A stretch of DNA of 6,196 nt from Butyricicoccus sp. (lineage in GTDB: Bacteria; Bacillota; Clostridia; Oscillospirales; Butyricicoccaceae). Position numbers and translations under genes: made by a program. The notes under the pieces were generated by a model. That model saw only the letters and a list, made by a program, of their open reading frames with translations. It was not told the DNA's origin and made no database searches. This document shows, piece by piece, positions 1 through 6,033 of the stretch; position 1 is the stretch's first letter, and every line of letters starts with the position of its first letter. Where the stretch lies: positions 1-6,196 of the forward strand of contig JAHHRJ010000079.1 in NCBI GenBank assembly GCA_020025885.1, written 5' to 3'.

Positions 1-37
1 TGTCGTAACTCCATTCTACCATGCAGGAAAAATCACT

Positions 38-507
38 ATGGATTTTTTTCTTAGGTGTCCAACTTCATCATGCAATCAACCAACAGTAACAAATATAGAG
101 TGCTCCATTATGTTTTATCGCGATATATTGGGGCTTTTTTCCAAGGAGAGCTGACCATGGAGGGAGAAGCGACTGCAAAGCTGTTTGGCAGACCGGGCTG
201 CAAAGCGAGAGTTGCATATCTTGGCGGCAGCAGTCATGTGAAGGGTCCTGCGGTGGAGCTCATCCAGCCGATCACGGAACCCGAAACGGTAAGAGAAGCA
301 GACCTTTTTTCTACATCTATTTCTGAGCTTTGTTTTCAGACAGATGATTTATGGCGGGAATATGACAGACTGCGTGCGCTTGGGGTAGAGTTTTTGTCTG
401 AGCCGCAGGACTTCGATTTTACGGCGGACGGATTTAGCAAAAGCCGGGCAGTATATCTCAAAGACCCAGATGGCATTATTTTAGAACTGATGGAAACGTA
501 CGAATGA
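38..507 (+). pseudogene. VOC (glyoxalase/bleomycin-resistance fold) protein, frameshifted
   Basis: The long reading frame ends at TGA 505-507 and gives the C-terminal two thirds of a VOC-superfamily protein, with VAYLGG, a PAVELIQPI strand, SISELCFQTDD and the closing DPDGIILELMETYE. The usual N-terminus is present but scattered over frames. GVQLHHAIN is read from 54-80, VTNIECSIMFYRDILGL from 86-136, and FFQGELTMEG in a third frame from 136. Putting these together restores a normal VOC start (LHHAIN-VTNIE-FYRDILGL) of about 150 residues. The original start was probably ATG 38, with AGGA at 25-28. The breaks are a shift near 44-53, about five extra bases at 81-85, and one missing T in the T6 run at 135-140. 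VOC proteins are metal-dependent or antibiotic-binding; His of LHHAIN and Glu of VELIQ and LELMETYE are candidate metal ligands (inference). A 116-residue product from ATG 157 could still be made but would lack the first beta strand and its ligand. Substrate unknown. Confidence 0.82.
143..159 (+). promoter_or_regulatory. Strong internal ribosome binding site and ATG in the broken VOC gene
   Basis: AAGGAGAG at 143-150 lies six bases before ATG 157. The bases also encode QGE of the ancestral protein, so the site may be a coincidence of coding sequence. It lies just downstream of the T6 frameshift and would allow re-initiation in the surviving frame, giving a 116-residue truncated product. Whether it is used cannot be told from the sequence. 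Confidence 0.4.
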
Positions 508-544
508 CCCATGTCAGCCGTGCGCGCCAAAGGACTGGTATACC

Positions 545-1196
545 ATGCGTCATGCCGATTTGCATAATCTGCGTGACATGACTGTGGAGCTGCCACTCGG
601 TGTATTTACTGTGATCGCTGGTGTGGTTGGCTCAGGAAAAGCTCTCTCATGGAGATGTTTGCAAAGCAGTATCCCGGAGACTTGGTTTCCATTCATCAGC
701 AGGATATTGGGGTCAGTCTGCGCTCCACACCAGCGACTTATCTGGGCATTGCAGATGATATCCGCAAGCGCTTTGCCGCGCAAAGTGGAAAGCGTGCTGG
801 ACTTTTTCTTTCAATGGTGCCACCGCATGCTCGGTATGCGGTGGCAAGGGTGTCATTGTTTCAGATATGGCGTTTATGGATACCATAGAAACCGTGTGTA
901 AGGCTTGCGACGGGCTGCATTTTCAGGATATTCATGAAATGATTTCCCTGTTTGATAGCCTTGTAGAGCAGGGCAATTCTGTATTTTTGGTGGAGCATAA
1001 TCTGGAAGTCTTAAAGGCGGCAGATTATGTGCTCAAGCTGGGGCCACAGGGTGGCGTAGAAGGGGGACAGCTCCTGTTTGCCGGAACGCCAGCGCAGATG
1101 ATAGAGTGTGCACAGTCTGTGACAGCCAAATATCTTGCCCATGCGGCAGGGATTGTGCAGGCATCGCATAAATGGTCCGAAATGAACTTCATATGA
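545..1196 (+). pseudogene. UvrA-like ABC ATPase, C-terminal half, degenerate
   Basis: Three frames together read as the second ABC half of a UvrA-like protein. Frame one (from 545) has DLHNLRDMTVELPLGVF and a Walker A GVVGSGK. A base is missing in the A4 run 637-640; restoring it gives GSGKSSLMEMF and moves into the frame with STPATYLGIADDIRKRFA. A second base is missing in the T5 run 803-807; restoring it gives GLFSFNGATACSVC and the zinc motif CX2C-X19-CX2C (Cys codons 828, 837, 897, 906). After CDGLHF the text jumps straight to QDIHEMISLFDSLVEQGNSVFLVEHNLEVLKAADYVL, so the linker, LSGG signature and Walker B are deleted. The switch His is at 996-998, and the C-terminus GGQLLFAGTPAQM is typical. 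The N-terminal ABC half is also absent, since only 37 bases separate it from the VOC stop. Full-length relatives bind DNA lesions (UvrA) or serve as drug-resistance ABC proteins. This copy cannot form an ATP site and is almost certainly non-functional. Confidence 0.9.
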
Positions 1197-1205
1197 TTTG
1201 AACGT

Positions 1206-1246
1206 AAAAAACAGAAGCATCCAGTGGTGGAGTACTTCTGTTTTTT
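1206..1246. terminator. Bidirectional intrinsic terminator
   Basis: AAAAAACAGAAG (1206-1217) is the exact reverse complement of CTTCTGTTTTTT (1235-1246). The 17-base loop contains a small CCA/TGG pairing. The stem ends in T6 on the plus strand and equally in T6 on the minus strand. It lies 10 bases after the stop of the UvrA-like remnant and about 97 bases beyond the stop of the histidine kinase gene, so it fits as a shared terminator between the convergent units. The GC content of the stem is low, so its strength is uncertain. Confidence 0.75.
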
Positions 1247-1342
1247 CATATCTGGAGCAATACCGCATAATTCAGCAAGAGCGATTTTCGCAAAGCGCCG
1301 CAGATGACATTGTGCGGTGTTGCCCTGGATTTTTAGGAGAAA
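1247..1342. other. Non-coding gap between terminator and kinase gene
   Basis: These 96 bases form the 3' end region of the minus-strand operon. I see no ribosome binding site plus start codon on either strand and no recognisable domain. A small GCGA-TTT-TCGC hairpin at 1281-1291 is the only structure noticed, and it lacks a T run. It is probably the untranslated tail of the operon transcript. Confidence 0.5.
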
Positions 1343-2368
1343 TCAAAGCCCCAGTTCTTCCACCTGGGGAAAGCAGATCGAGAGCGCAAAGCCTTTGCCC
1401 CATTCCGACTGTACTTCCAAACGAAGGTTCAAGTCATCTGCCATTTTTTTCGAAAAATACAGCCCCATACCAGTTGCTTTTTTTCGGTTGTCCGCAGAAT
1501 CGCCTGTAAAACCCTTTTCAAAAATATAAGGCAGGTCGCAGCTTCGCACCCCGATTCCATTGTCACGGATGCATAGGATATCCACAGCCTGTGACTGATC
1601 TAGGGTCAGTGTCAGTTCTGGGTTCGATGCGCTGTATTTGATGGCATTGCTGATAATTTGCCCAAGAAGAAACTGGATGCCGCGACGGTCGGTGAACACC
1701 TTGGCACAGGGAACCTGATTGTGAACTTGAAAGTGCTTTTCTTCCAAAAGTGGCGCATAGTCTGTCAGCATATCCTCAATACACATTTGAATGTCGATGT
1801 GCTCAAACAAATAATCCTTGTATGCGCTTTTGAGACGGGCATAGTAGAGCATCTGATTGATGCCTTCCTGCATTTGATTGCGGATATAGTCCAACTTAAA
1901 GTGTACAGGGGCTGAAATCTCATCTGCGCGATTATCTAAAATCATGGTGAGCAGAGAAAGCGGCGTTTTTGTCTCGTGTGCCCAAGCCTCCACATATTCT
2001 TGATAGTCACAAAGCTCAGCGTACGCCTGATTGTAAGCATCTTGCTGTTCACGCAATACTGTGCCCAAAAGACGAATGGCATCTGCCTGTGCAGTGCTCA
2101 CTGTTTTTAATAGGGCTTCCTCATGATAGATATCTGGATTTCTTAAAAAAGCACCAAACGCCTGCGCTCTTTTTTGTTCCAGAACACGCAGCACAAAAAG
2201 AAGTACAGTGAATAAAAGCACAGAGGTCAGCAGGATGACAGCAGACAGCGCAAGGAAGGATTGTGCATCGGCAAGCCACAACAGCAGAGCCGCAAAACCA
2301 TCTATGCCAAGAAGGAGCATAAGCCAAGGGGCATATTGACAAAATATCAACCAATTACGTTTTATCAT
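1343..2368 (-). CDS. bceS: BceS-like intramembrane-sensing histidine kinase
   Basis: A 341-residue membrane sensor kinase. Two hydrophobic helices at about residues 12-33 and 38-61 are joined by only about five residues, so there is no extracellular sensor domain. This is the hallmark of intramembrane-sensing kinases that read the state of a partner transporter. A linker of about 60 residues leads to the H box WAHETKTPLSLL, with phospho-acceptor His131. The catalytic domain follows: N box ISNAIKYS (Asn241), G1 DNGIG (269-273), F box YIFEKGF (281-287) and G2 ATGMGLY (298-304). All key residues are present and the length matches BceS-type kinases. The ATG at 2368 lies inside the 3' end of the regulator gene (14-base overlap) with GAGG just upstream, indicating translational coupling. 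It is the last gene of the operon. Expected role: autophosphorylate on a signal from the BceAB-like transporter and pass phosphate to the regulator. The symbol is a family-level assignment; the inducing peptide is unknown. Confidence 0.93.
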   Translation of the reverse strand: MIKRNWLIFCQYAPWLMLLLGIDGFAALLLWLADAQSFLALSAVILLTSVLLFTVLLFVLRVLEQKRAQAFGAFLRNPDIYHEEALLKTVSTAQADAIRLLGTVLREQQDAYNQAYAELCDYQEYVEAWAHETKTPLSLLTMILDNRADEISAPVHFKLDYIRNQMQEGINQMLYYARLKSAYKDYLFEHIDIQMCIEDMLTDYAPLLEEKHFQVHNQVPCAKVFTDRRGIQFLLGQIISNAIKYSASNPELTLTLDQSQAVDILCIRDNGIGVRSCDLPYIFEKGFTGDSADNRKKATGMGLYFSKKMADDLNLRLEVQSEWGKGFALSICFPQVEELGL

Positions 2369-3041
2369 GGGTGTCCTCGGGTTCTAAGCGATAGCCGATT
2401 CCACGCACAGGCACAATTTTTTGCCCCATGGAAAGGCTTCGCATGGTCTTTTTAAGGCGCGTCAGATTGACTTGTAGCGCATTTTCATCAATAAATTCGG
2501 TGGTCTGCCAGAGTGCCATACATAAATCCTCTCGTGTCACCACTGTATCCCGGTGCATCAGAAAGACTTCGAGTAGCTTTCCCTGATTTTTCGGCAGCAC
2601 CATAGAATGATTTTGGATATATAGGGTATAGGTCTCGCGGTCGAGCAGAAAGCCTTGTCCTTCCAAAAGGTTAGAGCGTCCCTCATAGCGCCTCAGCACA
2701 TTGGAAACTCTTGCAAGCAGGCGCTCTTTCCGGCAGGGCTTTGTGAGGTATTCATCCGCACCCAAGTCAAGCGCATGCACTTCGTCCCGCATCTGGTCTC
2801 TTGAAGTGAGGATCAGCACAGGAATTGCGGTTTTTTGTTTGATGTCACGGCAAATTTGAAAGCCGCTTATCTGGGGGAGATTGATGTCAAGCACAATAAG
2901 GTCAGGCATATATGCAAGAAGCTGTTCCTCTGTCTGGCTGAAATCATGGATCGCTAGGACTTCATAGCTTGCCTTTTGCAGCATACAGGTGAGCTCCTCG
3001 CGCATCAGTGGTTCATCTTCCACAATCGCAATTCGTTTCAT
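2355..3041 (-). CDS. bceR: BceR-like OmpR-family response regulator
   Basis: A 228-residue cytoplasmic transcription factor. The receiver domain (about 1-118) starts MKRIAIVEDEP, with acidic Glu8/Asp9, phospho-acceptor Asp52 in VLDINLP, Thr79 in LILTS and Lys101 in LTKP. The C-terminal winged helix (about 125-220) has VVTREDLCMALW, the recognition-helix region DENALQVNLTRLKKTM and the closing wing VRGIGYRL, typical of OmpR/PhoB regulators. It sits between the permease gene (30-base gap) and the kinase gene (14-base overlap), so its partner is the adjacent kinase. By family knowledge it binds an inverted repeat upstream of the transporter genes and activates them when peptide antibiotic is present. 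I could not identify such a repeat upstream of 5901 with confidence. The start at 3041 is chosen because the receiver begins immediately; its ribosome binding site is unusually far away. The symbol is a family-level assignment. Confidence 0.93.
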   Translation of the reverse strand: MKRIAIVEDEPLMREELTCMLQKASYEVLAIHDFSQTEEQLLAYMPDLIVLDINLPQISGFQICRDIKQKTAIPVLILTSRDQMRDEVHALDLGADEYLTKPCRKERLLARVSNVLRRYEGRSNLLEGQGFLLDRETYTLYIQNHSMVLPKNQGKLLEVFLMHRDTVVTREDLCMALWQTTEFIDENALQVNLTRLKKTMRSLSMGQKIVPVRGIGYRLEPEDTHDKT

Positions 3042-3055
3042 GGCAGTATGGTATC

Positions 3056-3062
3056 CCTCCTT
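3056..3062 (-). promoter_or_regulatory. Ribosome binding site of the regulator gene, long spacing
   Basis: On the minus strand AAGGAGG occupies 3062-3056, but 14 bases separate it from ATG 3041-3039, compared with the usual 5-9. No better start codon lies between them, and the receiver domain begins right at the ATG. It sits 9 bases after the permease stop, so ribosomes ending the permease could reload here. The spacing may lower regulator synthesis relative to the transporter. Confidence 0.6.
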
Positions 3063-3071
3063 TTGACGTGG

Positions 3072-5138
3072 TTATTCTTCTCGCTCTGGTACCATAAGGG
3101 TCAAAAGATAGCGGCTGCTAGAGCGTGTTACAGCGGTAATGTAGATATATTCTATCACACAGAGGAGTAAAATCATAGCGCTGGAAACAGGGAGCCATGC
3201 AGCACTGTATCCCGGAATACCGTCTGACAGCAATCCAGAAAGCAAGCCCTTAACACCGAACAGACTGCTTAGGACAGCAACGATGACCGGAATTCCAAAG
3301 TACCAGTGAATCTGTTTGTTTGCAGATTGGCATAAATCTTCGTAAGTTGCACCAAGGCGAATGAGTGTTTGATAGCGCCGGTTTGTTTTTTGCTGCCGCA
3401 TAAGAAATTGCACGCCCATTACCGTATTTGCAATGATGAGGAAAATAAGGGCAAGATAGATGGTGATATAACTCGATGCGACGATATAAAATAGCTGCCT
3501 CCCTATATTTTGCAGATAGCTTTCATAGGAAAGCCCTGTATGCGCCAGTTTTTCATTCATTTCTAAGATTGCGCCCATAAGACTTACACGGTGCGCCGCA
3601 TCCTGATTTAGAATTCCATTGACATAGACAGAATATGTGCCTTGGGTGTAATAGGAAAAGGCTTCATCTGGTAAAATGAGTGCGAAAGAGAGTGTGATCG
3701 AGCGATCAGTCACAAGGCTTGTGGTCTGTACCATTCCAGTTAGATAGAGGGGCGCACCATCTAACTGTGCTTTCGGTCTGCCAGATAGGATTTCATTTAA
3801 TATCCGGGCGCGCTCTAGTGGCAGAAACTCAGTATCCATATAGATTGCGGCTTCATTCTCTGCAAGGCTCAGTGTCGGCAAGCCTGCCTGTGTAAGCAGC
3901 TCATTGTATCCAGATAGGGAGATGAGATAGGGATGATCTGCATGGCTCAGATTATTGAGCAGTACCTTTTGTGCATCAGATGCAGGCTGTTTTCTCAGGG
4001 CATCCATCACAGAGTGCATCACAAAAACATCTTGAAATGCCTCTGTTGTGCGAATACGCCCCACTTTCATTTGGAATAGGCTGGAAAATGCGCCATCTAA
4101 CTGGTGTTCTTTCAGTGTGCGGAGAATCTCGTCTGCACCTGCTGCATCGCTCTCTAAGCGTGGCTCCGTAAAGGTATAATCAAGGATATGAGGGTCTGAT
4201 TGGCTGTAAGACTGGGCAATGGAAACACCAGCACCAAAACAGCAGAGCGCGGCAAGAATCAGCAGAGAACCCACCGCCATGGTGCTCGACTGATAAATAA
4301 CATTTTCTTCCAGCTGCCGGTAATTGAAAATATGCAGCTTTCCGTTTCCTGCTCCCAGCAAAATTTGCATGAAAAAGCGCATTCCAAGGAACAGCAAAAG
4401 TGTTCCCACAAGACCGAAAACAAGGGTCAGCGCCATTTCTTGGTTGGTTTTCCAAGAGATACCACGGATTGCCATATAGTAGGCAGAGCCAAGCAGAATA
4501 ACACCCGTACAAAGCGCCGAAGCATAGAACACGGTGGGCAGTTGTCTTTTTGTGCCCTCTGGGGTTTCGACCAGCAAAGACTGGATTTCCTGACGGCTGA
4601 TTTTGCCACTTAAAATCAGGAAGGCTGCCAGCTTGATGGCAAGAAAACCAAGTGTTGTCCATAGGATGGCTGTCAAAGACAGGGAGGGCTGATGCCCGAT
4701 AATGCCTAGTCCAACAAGTTTTGCGGTTACTAGGCTGATCAGCTCAGAGAGCAGAACGGCTATGGGGAGACCAATCAGCAGGGAGAGGATGCTGCTGCGA
4801 AAATCTTCTGTAAGAAGCAGGAAAAAGAGTTTGATGCGGCGCATACCCAGCATGAGATAGACCCCGAACTCATGCCGCCGACATTCCATTTGAAACTTGC
4901 AGGCAAAATAGATGAGGAAAAATAGAATCACCAGTGTCATGCCATAGAATACAGGAATCATGGCAAGCAGCTGATTGACTGCGTCACTTTCCATCTGCCG
5001 CAAAAAGCGCATGACATCCTGCTGGGAGAGCGATAGAATGATGTAAAAAGCTACAATGGAAATGACGAGCGATGCAAAAAATAACCCATTTTCTTTGCGG
5101 TTTCGTTTGCTGTTTCGGGAAACGAGTTTAGAGAACAT
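3072..5138 (-). CDS. bceB: BceB-like FtsX-type ABC transporter permease
   Basis: A 688-residue permease starting MFSKLVSRNSKRNRKENGLFF, a basic cytoplasmic N-terminus typical of the family. Ten membrane helices are visible at about residues 18-37, 58-80, 115-137, 152-177, 203-223, 234-260, 285-308, 549-577, 613-636 and 648-671. The 7+3 arrangement encloses a soluble extracellular domain of about 240 residues between helices 7 and 8, which is the diagnostic layout of BceB/VraG/PsdB. Two FtsX-type cytoplasmic segments, RRHEFGVYLMLGMRR (about 87-101) and RYQTLIRLGATYEDL (about 588-602), are the expected ATPase contacts. An upstream in-frame GTG at 5150 would add four residues, but that GTG is part of the ribosome binding site, so ATG 5138 is preferred. 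The gene overlaps the ATPase gene by 11 bases. By family knowledge the permease recognises peptide antibiotics or their lipid II-cycle complexes, and also relays flux to the kinase. Substrate specificity cannot be read from the sequence. Confidence 0.93.
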   Translation of the reverse strand: MFSKLVSRNSKRNRKENGLFFASLVISIVAFYIILSLSQQDVMRFLRQMESDAVNQLLAMIPVFYGMTLVILFFLIYFACKFQMECRRHEFGVYLMLGMRRIKLFFLLLTEDFRSSILSLLIGLPIAVLLSELISLVTAKLVGLGIIGHQPSLSLTAILWTTLGFLAIKLAAFLILSGKISRQEIQSLLVETPEGTKRQLPTVFYASALCTGVILLGSAYYMAIRGISWKTNQEMALTLVFGLVGTLLLFLGMRFFMQILLGAGNGKLHIFNYRQLEENVIYQSSTMAVGSLLILAALCCFGAGVSIAQSYSQSDPHILDYTFTEPRLESDAAGADEILRTLKEHQLDGAFSSLFQMKVGRIRTTEAFQDVFVMHSVMDALRKQPASDAQKVLLNNLSHADHPYLISLSGYNELLTQAGLPTLSLAENEAAIYMDTEFLPLERARILNEILSGRPKAQLDGAPLYLTGMVQTTSLVTDRSITLSFALILPDEAFSYYTQGTYSVYVNGILNQDAAHRVSLMGAILEMNEKLAHTGLSYESYLQNIGRQLFYIVASSYITIYLALIFLIIANTVMGVQFLMRQQKTNRRYQTLIRLGATYEDLCQSANKQIHWYFGIPVIVAVLSSLFGVKGLLSGLLSDGIPGYSAAWLPVSSAMILLLCVIEYIYITAVTRSSSRYLLTLMVPEREE

Positions 5139-5901
5139 TTGCGCTGCCACCTCCTAGCTGAGCCATAACACCAAGGATTCGTCTGTAAAAATCCTGCTGG
5201 GATTCGTTTGGCATATCGCGCCGAAGCGTGTGGAAAATTACACCGTCTTGAATAAAGAGAATGCGCTTGCAGTAGCTTGCAGCATTGGAGTCATGCGTCA
5301 CCATCAGAATGGTCGTATTTTCATCCTGATTGAGTCCCGCCAGCTTGTCCATGAGCGTTTTTGTGTTTTTAGAATCCAGAGCACCCGTTGGCTCATCTGC
5401 GAGGATGATGCTTGGATTTAAAATAAGCGCTCTGGTTGCAGCAATGCGCTGTCTTTGCCCGCCGGACATTTGCGCTGGGAATTTATCCAGAATATCAGAA
5501 ATTTCCAGATAGTCTGCTAACTGTTCAAGACGTTCTTTGCTTTCTTTTTCAGGTACATTGTGTAGAGAAAGCGGTAGTAAGATATTTTCACATCCGGTCA
5601 GATTGTCTAATAGTTCAAAATTTTGAAACAGGTATCCAATCTTTTTCCCGCGATAGTCTGCGAGCTTGCCGCCCTTGAGCGCTTGCAGTTCCGTGCCTTC
5701 CATGACAATGCTGCCACTGGTGGGCTGGATGACCGCAGCAATACAGTTTAATAGTGTGGACTTACCCGAACCACTGTTCCCCATGATACCGAGAAATTCG
5801 CCGGGCATAACCTGAAAGCTGATATCATTTAACGCCTTTGTCTGGTTTGCAGACTTGCCATAATATTTTGTTAAAGATTTGATTTCAAGAATTGGTTCCA
5901 T
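5128..5901 (-). CDS. bceA: BceA-like ABC transporter ATP-binding protein
   Basis: A 257-residue cytoplasmic ATPase with every ABC motif intact: Walker A GNSGSGKST (41-49), Q-loop Gln93 in YLFQNFELL, signature MSGGQRQR (145-152), Walker B IILADEP (165-171, catalytic Glu170), D-loop ALD (174-176) and switch His203 in MVTHDS. The YLFQNFELLDNLT and ADEPTGALDSKN wording is typical of the MacB/LolD/BceA branch that pairs with FtsX-type permeases, which fits the next gene. The C-terminal tail after about 225 is short and unremarkable. The first gene of the minus-strand operon, it begins ATG 5901 with AAAGGAGG seven bases upstream. Two such subunits are expected to drive one BceB-like permease, using ATP hydrolysis to free lipid II-cycle intermediates from bound peptide antibiotics such as bacitracin or lantibiotics (family knowledge). 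The symbol is a family-level assignment. Confidence 0.95.
   Translation of the reverse strand: MEPILEIKSLTKYYGKSANQTKALNDISFQVMPGEFLGIMGNSGSGKSTLLNCIAAVIQPTSGSIVMEGTELQALKGGKLADYRGKKIGYLFQNFELLDNLTGCENILLPLSLHNVPEKESKERLEQLADYLEISDILDKFPAQMSGGQRQRIAATRALILNPSIILADEPTGALDSKNTKTLMDKLAGLNQDENTTILMVTHDSNAASYCKRILFIQDGVIFHTLRRDMPNESQQDFYRRILGVMAQLGGGSANVL
5148..5155 (-). promoter_or_regulatory. Ribosome binding site that sets the permease start
   Basis: On the minus strand AGGAGGTG runs from 5155 to 5148, with nine bases before ATG 5138-5136. Its last three bases form the GTG that would be the longest possible start. A codon inside the Shine-Dalgarno core cannot also be the initiation codon served by it, so the ATG is the true start. 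The site lies within the last codons of the ATPase gene, giving coupled translation of the two transporter subunits. Confidence 0.85.
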
Positions 5902-5908
5902 TTGATGA

Positions 5909-5916
5909 CCTCCTTT
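5909..5916 (-). promoter_or_regulatory. Ribosome binding site of the ATPase gene
   Basis: AAAGGAGG on the minus strand (5916-5909) lies seven bases before ATG 5901-5899. It is near-consensus, predicts high translation of the first operon gene and confirms the start. Confidence 0.9.
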
Positions 5917-5929
5917 GGTTTCTGACTTT

Positions 5930-5938
5930 ATGATACCA
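5930..5938 (-). promoter_or_regulatory. Candidate extended -10 promoter of the transporter operon
   Basis: On the minus strand the bases 5938-5930 read TGGTATCAT: a TG extension plus TATCAT, five of six matches to TATAAT. A start near 5923 would leave a leader of about 22 bases that includes the ribosome binding site. No good -35 box sits 16-18 bases upstream (TATTTT is found there). That fits a promoter needing an activator, as expected if the BceR-like regulator drives it. No convincing inverted-repeat operator was found upstream, so the assignment is tentative. Confidence 0.4.
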
Positions 5939-5982
5939 TGGAAAGCCCTTCAAAAATACTTACAGCGGATGAAAGGTTTTTC

Positions 5983-6011
5983 TTGTCAGCAGTCTATAAA
6001 AATGATATAAT
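5983..6011 (+). promoter_or_regulatory. Near-consensus divergent sigma-A-type promoter
   Basis: TTGTCA at 5983-5988 (five of six to TTGACA) is followed by exactly 17 bases and a perfect TATAAT at 6006-6011. TG at 6003-6004 gives an extended -10. Transcription would start near 6017-6019 and run rightward, away from the transporter operon. It is the best promoter match I found by eye in the window. No clear gene lies downstream before the window ends, so the target must be beyond 6196 or be a small RNA. Confidence 0.7.
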
Positions 6012-6012
6012 G

Positions 6013-6033
6013 TGCAAAAAGTATCTTTTTGCA
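6013..6033. repeat. Perfect 9-bp inverted repeat over the divergent start site
   Basis: TGCAAAAAG (6013-6021) and its exact reverse complement CTTTTTGCA (6025-6033) are separated by TAT. The repeat begins two bases after the -10 box and covers the predicted +1, an ideal place for a repressor operator. Alternatively it forms a hairpin at the 5' end of the transcript. The stem is A/T-rich with no following T run, so it is not a terminator. The binding protein is unknown. Confidence 0.7.

Noticed and set aside
545..901. 118-codon plus-strand frame taken as a complete small ATPase
   Set aside because: Only its first 30 or so residues match an ABC domain; after the A4 run the text is out of frame and meaningless. 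It is a segment of the UvrA-like pseudogene.
1198..1509. 103-codon plus-strand frame after the UvrA-like remnant
   Set aside because: It starts in front of the terminator hairpin, runs antisense into the kinase C-terminus, and shows no recognisable domain or ribosome binding site.
4180..4662. 160-codon minus-strand frame and the overlapping plus-strand frame at 4200-4613
   Set aside because: Both lie fully inside the permease gene, which has clear membrane and FtsX features. They show no domain and no ribosome binding site, so they are shadows.
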